Below are positions 61,461 through 64,000 of a DNA stretch of 64,000 nt, piece by piece. Below the pieces are notes generated by a model that saw nothing but the letters and a program-made list of their open reading frames with translations, was not told the origin of the DNA and did no database searches. A program made the position numbers and the translations under genes. Positions within the stretch are counted from its first letter, which is position 1, and the number at the start of each line of letters is the position of its first letter. Source of the DNA: Ancylobacter moscoviensis (lineage in GTDB: Bacteria > Pseudomonadota > Alphaproteobacteria > Rhizobiales > Xanthobacteraceae); contig NZ_VMBP01000001.1 of the NCBI RefSeq assembly GCF_007559435.1, positions 1,241,406-1,305,405 of the forward strand, in the 5' to 3' direction.

Positions 61461-62567
61461 TCAGACGTCCCGCGTCTCGAAGTCGATGCGCGGATCGACC
61501 CAGGTGTAGGTGAGGTCGGAGATGAGGTTCACCACCAGCCCGACGAGGGAGAAGATGTAGAGATTGGCGAACACCACGGGGTAGTCGCGGTTGAGCACGC
61601 TCTCGAAGCCGAGCAGGCCGAGCCCGTCGAGCGAGAAGATGGTCTCGATCAGCAGCGAGCCGGAGAAGAAGGCGGCGACGAAGGCGCCGGGGAAGCCGGC
61701 GATGATGATCAGCATGGCGTTGCGGAAGACGTGGCGGTAGAGCACCGCCCGCTCCGACAGCCCCTTCATCCGCGCGGTGACGACGTATTGCTTGCGGATC
61801 TCGTCGAGGAAGGAGTTCTTGGTCAGCAGCGCCATGGTGGCGAAGGCGCCGAGCACCATGGAGGTGATCGGCAGCGCGAGATGCCAGAAATAATCGAGGA
61901 TCTTCGCGCCCAGCGAGAGCTGGTCCCAATTGTCGGAGGTGAGCCCGCGCAACGGGAACCAGGAGAAGAACGACCCGCCGGCGAACAGGATGATCAAGAG
62001 GATGGCGAAGAGGAAGCTCGGTATGGCGTAGCCGACGATGATCACCGCCGAGGTCCACACGTCGAAGCGCGAGCCGTCGCGCACGGCCTTGGCGATGCCG
62101 AGCGGGATGGAGATGGCGTAGGTGATCAGCGTCATCCAAAGGCCGAGCGAGATCGAGACCGGCATCTTCTCCTTGATGAGATCGATCACCGAGATGTCGC
62201 GGAAATAGGAGCGCCCGAAGTCGAAGCGGGCATAGTTCCAGATCATCAGGGCGAAGCGCTCATAGGCGGGCTTGTCGAAGCCGAACTGCTTCTCCAGCTC
62301 CTTGATGAAGGCGGGGTCGAGACCCTGTGCGCCGCGATATTTCGACGAGACCGGATCGCCCGTCGGCGCGCCCTGCGACATGCCGCCGAAATCACCGCCG
62401 CCGCCGGAGATGCGCGCCGTGGCGGAGGAGCCCTCGCCGGTCAGTTCGGCGATCACCCGTTCGACCGGGCCACCGGGCGCGAACTGCACCACCACGAAGG
62501 AAACCAGCATGATGCCGATGACGGTCGGCACCATCAACGCGAGGCGTCGGACGATATAGGCGAGCAT
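61461..62567 (-). CDS. yejB: Peptide ABC transporter permease (YejB type)
   Basis: 368-residue DppB-like permease. The N terminus Met-Leu-Ala-Tyr-Ile-Val-Arg-Arg-Leu and Gln-Phe-Ala-Pro-Gly-Gly-Pro are classic. A periplasmic insertion rich in glycine (about residues 45-85) is characteristic of YejB. The EAA loop reads Thr-Ala-Arg-Met-Lys-Gly-Leu-Ser. It follows a 256-base gap containing a palindromic repeat after the binding-protein gene. Confidence 0.94.
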   Translation of the reverse strand: MLAYIVRRLALMVPTVIGIMLVSFVVVQFAPGGPVERVIAELTGEGSSATARISGGGGDFGGMSQGAPTGDPVSSKYRGAQGLDPAFIKELEKQFGFDKPAYERFALMIWNYARFDFGRSYFRDISVIDLIKEKMPVSISLGLWMTLITYAISIPLGIAKAVRDGSRFDVWTSAVIIVGYAIPSFLFAILLIILFAGGSFFSWFPLRGLTSDNWDQLSLGAKILDYFWHLALPITSMVLGAFATMALLTKNSFLDEIRKQYVVTARMKGLSERAVLYRHVFRNAMLIIIAGFPGAFVAAFFSGSLLIETIFSLDGLGLLGFESVLNRDYPVVFANLYIFSLVGLVVNLISDLTYTWVDPRIDFETRDV

Positions 62568-62696
62568 GCGATCGAGGTTCCTTCGCCGGGCGTCACCGGA
62601 CTGTTGCGCACAGGGTGGAGGGCGGGCGCTACCGCGTCAACTTAACGTCCGTTCATGCGGGGTTGTTCGGAGAAAGCCGTCATCCCGGCCGCAGAA

Positions 62697-62808
62697 CTCC
62701 CTCTCCCCGTCGGGGAGAGGGGTGAGGTGAGGGGCCTTCGACGCTCCGCAGCCTTGTCGCCTTTCACCGACCCGCTTCGCGGGCCACTTCTCCCCGGTGG
62801 GGAGAGGG
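62697..62808. repeat. Palindromic mosaic element between yejA and yejB
   Basis: Three hairpins in a row. CCCTCTCCCC (62699-62708) pairs with GGGGAGAGGG (62712-62721); a short CCCGC/GCGGG hairpin follows near 62771-62783; and a second CTCCCC/GGGGAG hairpin ends at 62808. The outer arms also match each other in inverted orientation. No T-run is present. This resembles Rhizobium intergenic mosaic elements and would sit in the mRNA between the binding-protein gene and the permease genes. Confidence 0.6.
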
Positions 62809-62823
62809 AAGAACAGCGGGCGC

Positions 62824-64000
62824 TCACCCTGCCGATCTCCCGCGCGCCGACCAGATCTCGGGGATGGCGCGGGCGAAGGTCGGGCGCGGCACGGAGGGCC
62901 AGGCGAACTCGTCCCAGAAGGCGATGCGGAACTCGGCCGAATACCATTGCGGGACCCAGTAGCGCCCCGCCCGCAGCCGGCGGTCCAGCACCCGGCAGGC
63001 CGTGCGCAGCTCCGCGCGCGTCGGCGCGGCGATCACCTTCTCGATCAGCAGGTCGACCACCGGGTCGGAGATGCCGGACAGGTTGTTGGAGCCCGCCGTC
63101 TTCGCCGCCGTCGCCCCGAAATAGTTGCGCAGCGATTCCCCCGGCACCGTGGAGACCGAGAAGCGCCGCACCGTGGCGTCGAAGTCGAAATCGTTGAGCC
63201 GGCGCTGGTATTGCGGGGAATCGACGAGGCGGAAATGGGCCTCGATGCCGAGCAGCTTGAGGTTCTTGATGAAGGGCGCGGTGTGGCGCTCCAGCCCGTT
63301 CTCGTCGTCGAGGAACTCCACCGTGAAGGTCTTGCCCTCGGCATTGATCAGCCGGCCGTCCCTGATGCCCCAGCCGGCCTCCTTCAGGAGCTGCGCGCCC
63401 TTGCGCAGCAGGGCGCGATCCTGACCCGAGCCGTCCGAGACCGGCGGGGTCCACGGCACGCCCTTCAGCACGGCGGCATCCCCGGAGCTGATGCGCTCGC
63501 CCAGCGCGTCGATGAGCGCGCTTTCCTCGGGGCCGGCGGGGCCTTCCGCCTTCAGGTCCGAATTCTCGAAGAACGACGTCGTGCGCCGGTAGGCGTCGAA
63601 CATCAGGTTCTTGTTGGTCCACTCGAAGTCGAAGGCATAGGACAGCGCCTCACGCACGCGCGGATCGGAAAACTGCGGCCGGCGGGTGTTGAGGAACCAG
63701 CCCTGCGCGCCGGATGGCGTGCGGTCGGGCAGGATCTCCTGCTTCACCCGTCCATCCTTCAGCGCCGGGAAATTGTAGCCGGTCGCCCAGGTGCGGGAGG
63801 TGAATTCCTGCCGGAACAGATAAGCCCGCGCCTTGAAGGCCTCGAAGCCGACCTCGCGGTCGCGGAAATACTCGTAGCGCACCACGTCGAAATTGTTCGC
63901 GCCGGCATTCACCGGCAGCCCGGCGGCCCAGTGGTCCTTGACGCGCTCATATTCGATGAAGCGGCCCGGTTCGAAGCGCCCGACCTTGTAGGGGCCGGAG
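62824..64000 (-). CDS. yejA: Extracellular peptide-binding protein (YejA type), N terminus outside window
   Basis: 391 C-terminal residues are visible; the start and signal peptide lie beyond base 64000. The visible part starts Ser-Gly-Pro-Tyr-Lys-Val-Gly, and family segments such as Phe-Leu-Asn-Thr-Arg-Arg-Pro and Val-Arg-Glu-Ala-Leu-Ser-Tyr-Ala-Phe-Asp-Phe-Glu belong to SBP_bac_5 (DppA/YejA). It is the first gene of the yejABEF-type importer. The C terminus is unusually basic but in frame. Confidence 0.93.
   Translation of the reverse strand, partial: SGPYKVGRFEPGRFIEYERVKDHWAAGLPVNAGANNFDVVRYEYFRDREVGFEAFKARAYLFRQEFTSRTWATGYNFPALKDGRVKQEILPDRTPSGAQGWFLNTRRPQFSDPRVREALSYAFDFEWTNKNLMFDAYRRTTSFFENSDLKAEGPAGPEESALIDALGERISSGDAAVLKGVPWTPPVSDGSGQDRALLRKGAQLLKEAGWGIRDGRLINAEGKTFTVEFLDDENGLERHTAPFIKNLKLLGIEAHFRLVDSPQYQRRLNDFDFDATVRRFSVSTVPGESLRNYFGATAAKTAGSNNLSGISDPVVDLLIEKVIAAPTRAELRTACRVLDRRLRAGRYWVPQWYSAEFRIAFWDEFAWPSVPRPTFARAIPEIWSARGRSAG

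Noticed and set aside
62697..62808. Rho-independent terminator between yejA and yejB
   Set aside because: The stems are strong, but there is no T-run after any of them on either strand, and the permease genes have no visible promoter of their own.

Overview
The window is high-GC DNA with tightly packed operons, frequent ATGA or TGATG stop/start overlaps, several twin-arginine signal peptides, many periplasmic-binding-protein transporters (ABC and TRAP) and mosaic palindromic intergenic repeats. This fits a metabolically versatile soil or water alphaproteobacterium of the Hyphomicrobiales (Xanthobacteraceae-like). That placement is inference from gene content and style, not from a marker gene. 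No rRNA, tRNA, CRISPR array, phage or insertion sequence was seen. Nearly every gene belongs to uptake and breakdown of small nitrogen compounds.

Layout. 1-3572 (+): tail of a c-type cytochrome, then the 2Fe-2S and molybdopterin subunits of a periplasmic xanthine-dehydrogenase-family hydroxylase. 3581-10818 (-): a TRAP transporter, two GlpA/GlpB-like FAD enzymes and a glycerol-kinase-like FGGY kinase, with a divergent DeoR repressor (11351-12172). 12199-14758 (-): pxpB-pxpC-pxpA (5-oxoprolinase type). 15109-23820 (+): a long operon with a DUF1989 protein, a polar amino acid ABC transporter, an agmatinase-family ureohydrolase, a GntR regulator, a DapA-like lyase/aldolase, an atypical SDR, a D-2-hydroxyacid dehydrogenase and an M20 amidohydrolase. 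This looks like catabolism of a guanidino or ureido compound whose identity I cannot read.

24030-42041 (+) is an amide/urea island. AmiC (amide sensor) and AmiR (ANTAR antiterminator) come first, followed by a structured, terminator-containing leader. Then come a urease operon in the order ureE-F-AB(fused)-C-G-D, the urtABCDE transporter, and a five-gene operon. The five genes encode the small and large subunits of N,N-dimethylformamidase, a Rieske-oxygenase-like protein whose metal-binding residues are largely lost, a Sel1-repeat protein and a 104-residue protein of unknown family. The island could import urea and short amides, hydrolyse dimethylformamide to formate and dimethylamine, and hydrolyse urea.

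42067-55630 is a hydroxyproline locus. A TRAP transporter and an amino acid ABC transporter flank a trans-3-hydroxyproline dehydratase-like protein, a cis-3-hydroxyproline dehydratase-like enolase-superfamily protein, a 4-hydroxyproline epimerase, a DadA-like D-hydroxyproline dehydrogenase, a pyrroline-4-hydroxy-2-carboxylate deaminase and an Ldh-family imine reductase. GntR regulators lie at 43095 and 55900. The last part holds a CaiB-type CoA-transferase, a Nudix hydrolase and a yejABEF-type peptide importer whose binding-protein gene runs off the right end.

The most promising unexplained material is the downstream part of the dimethylformamidase operon (39912-42041) and the amiR-ureE leader (25817-26027).
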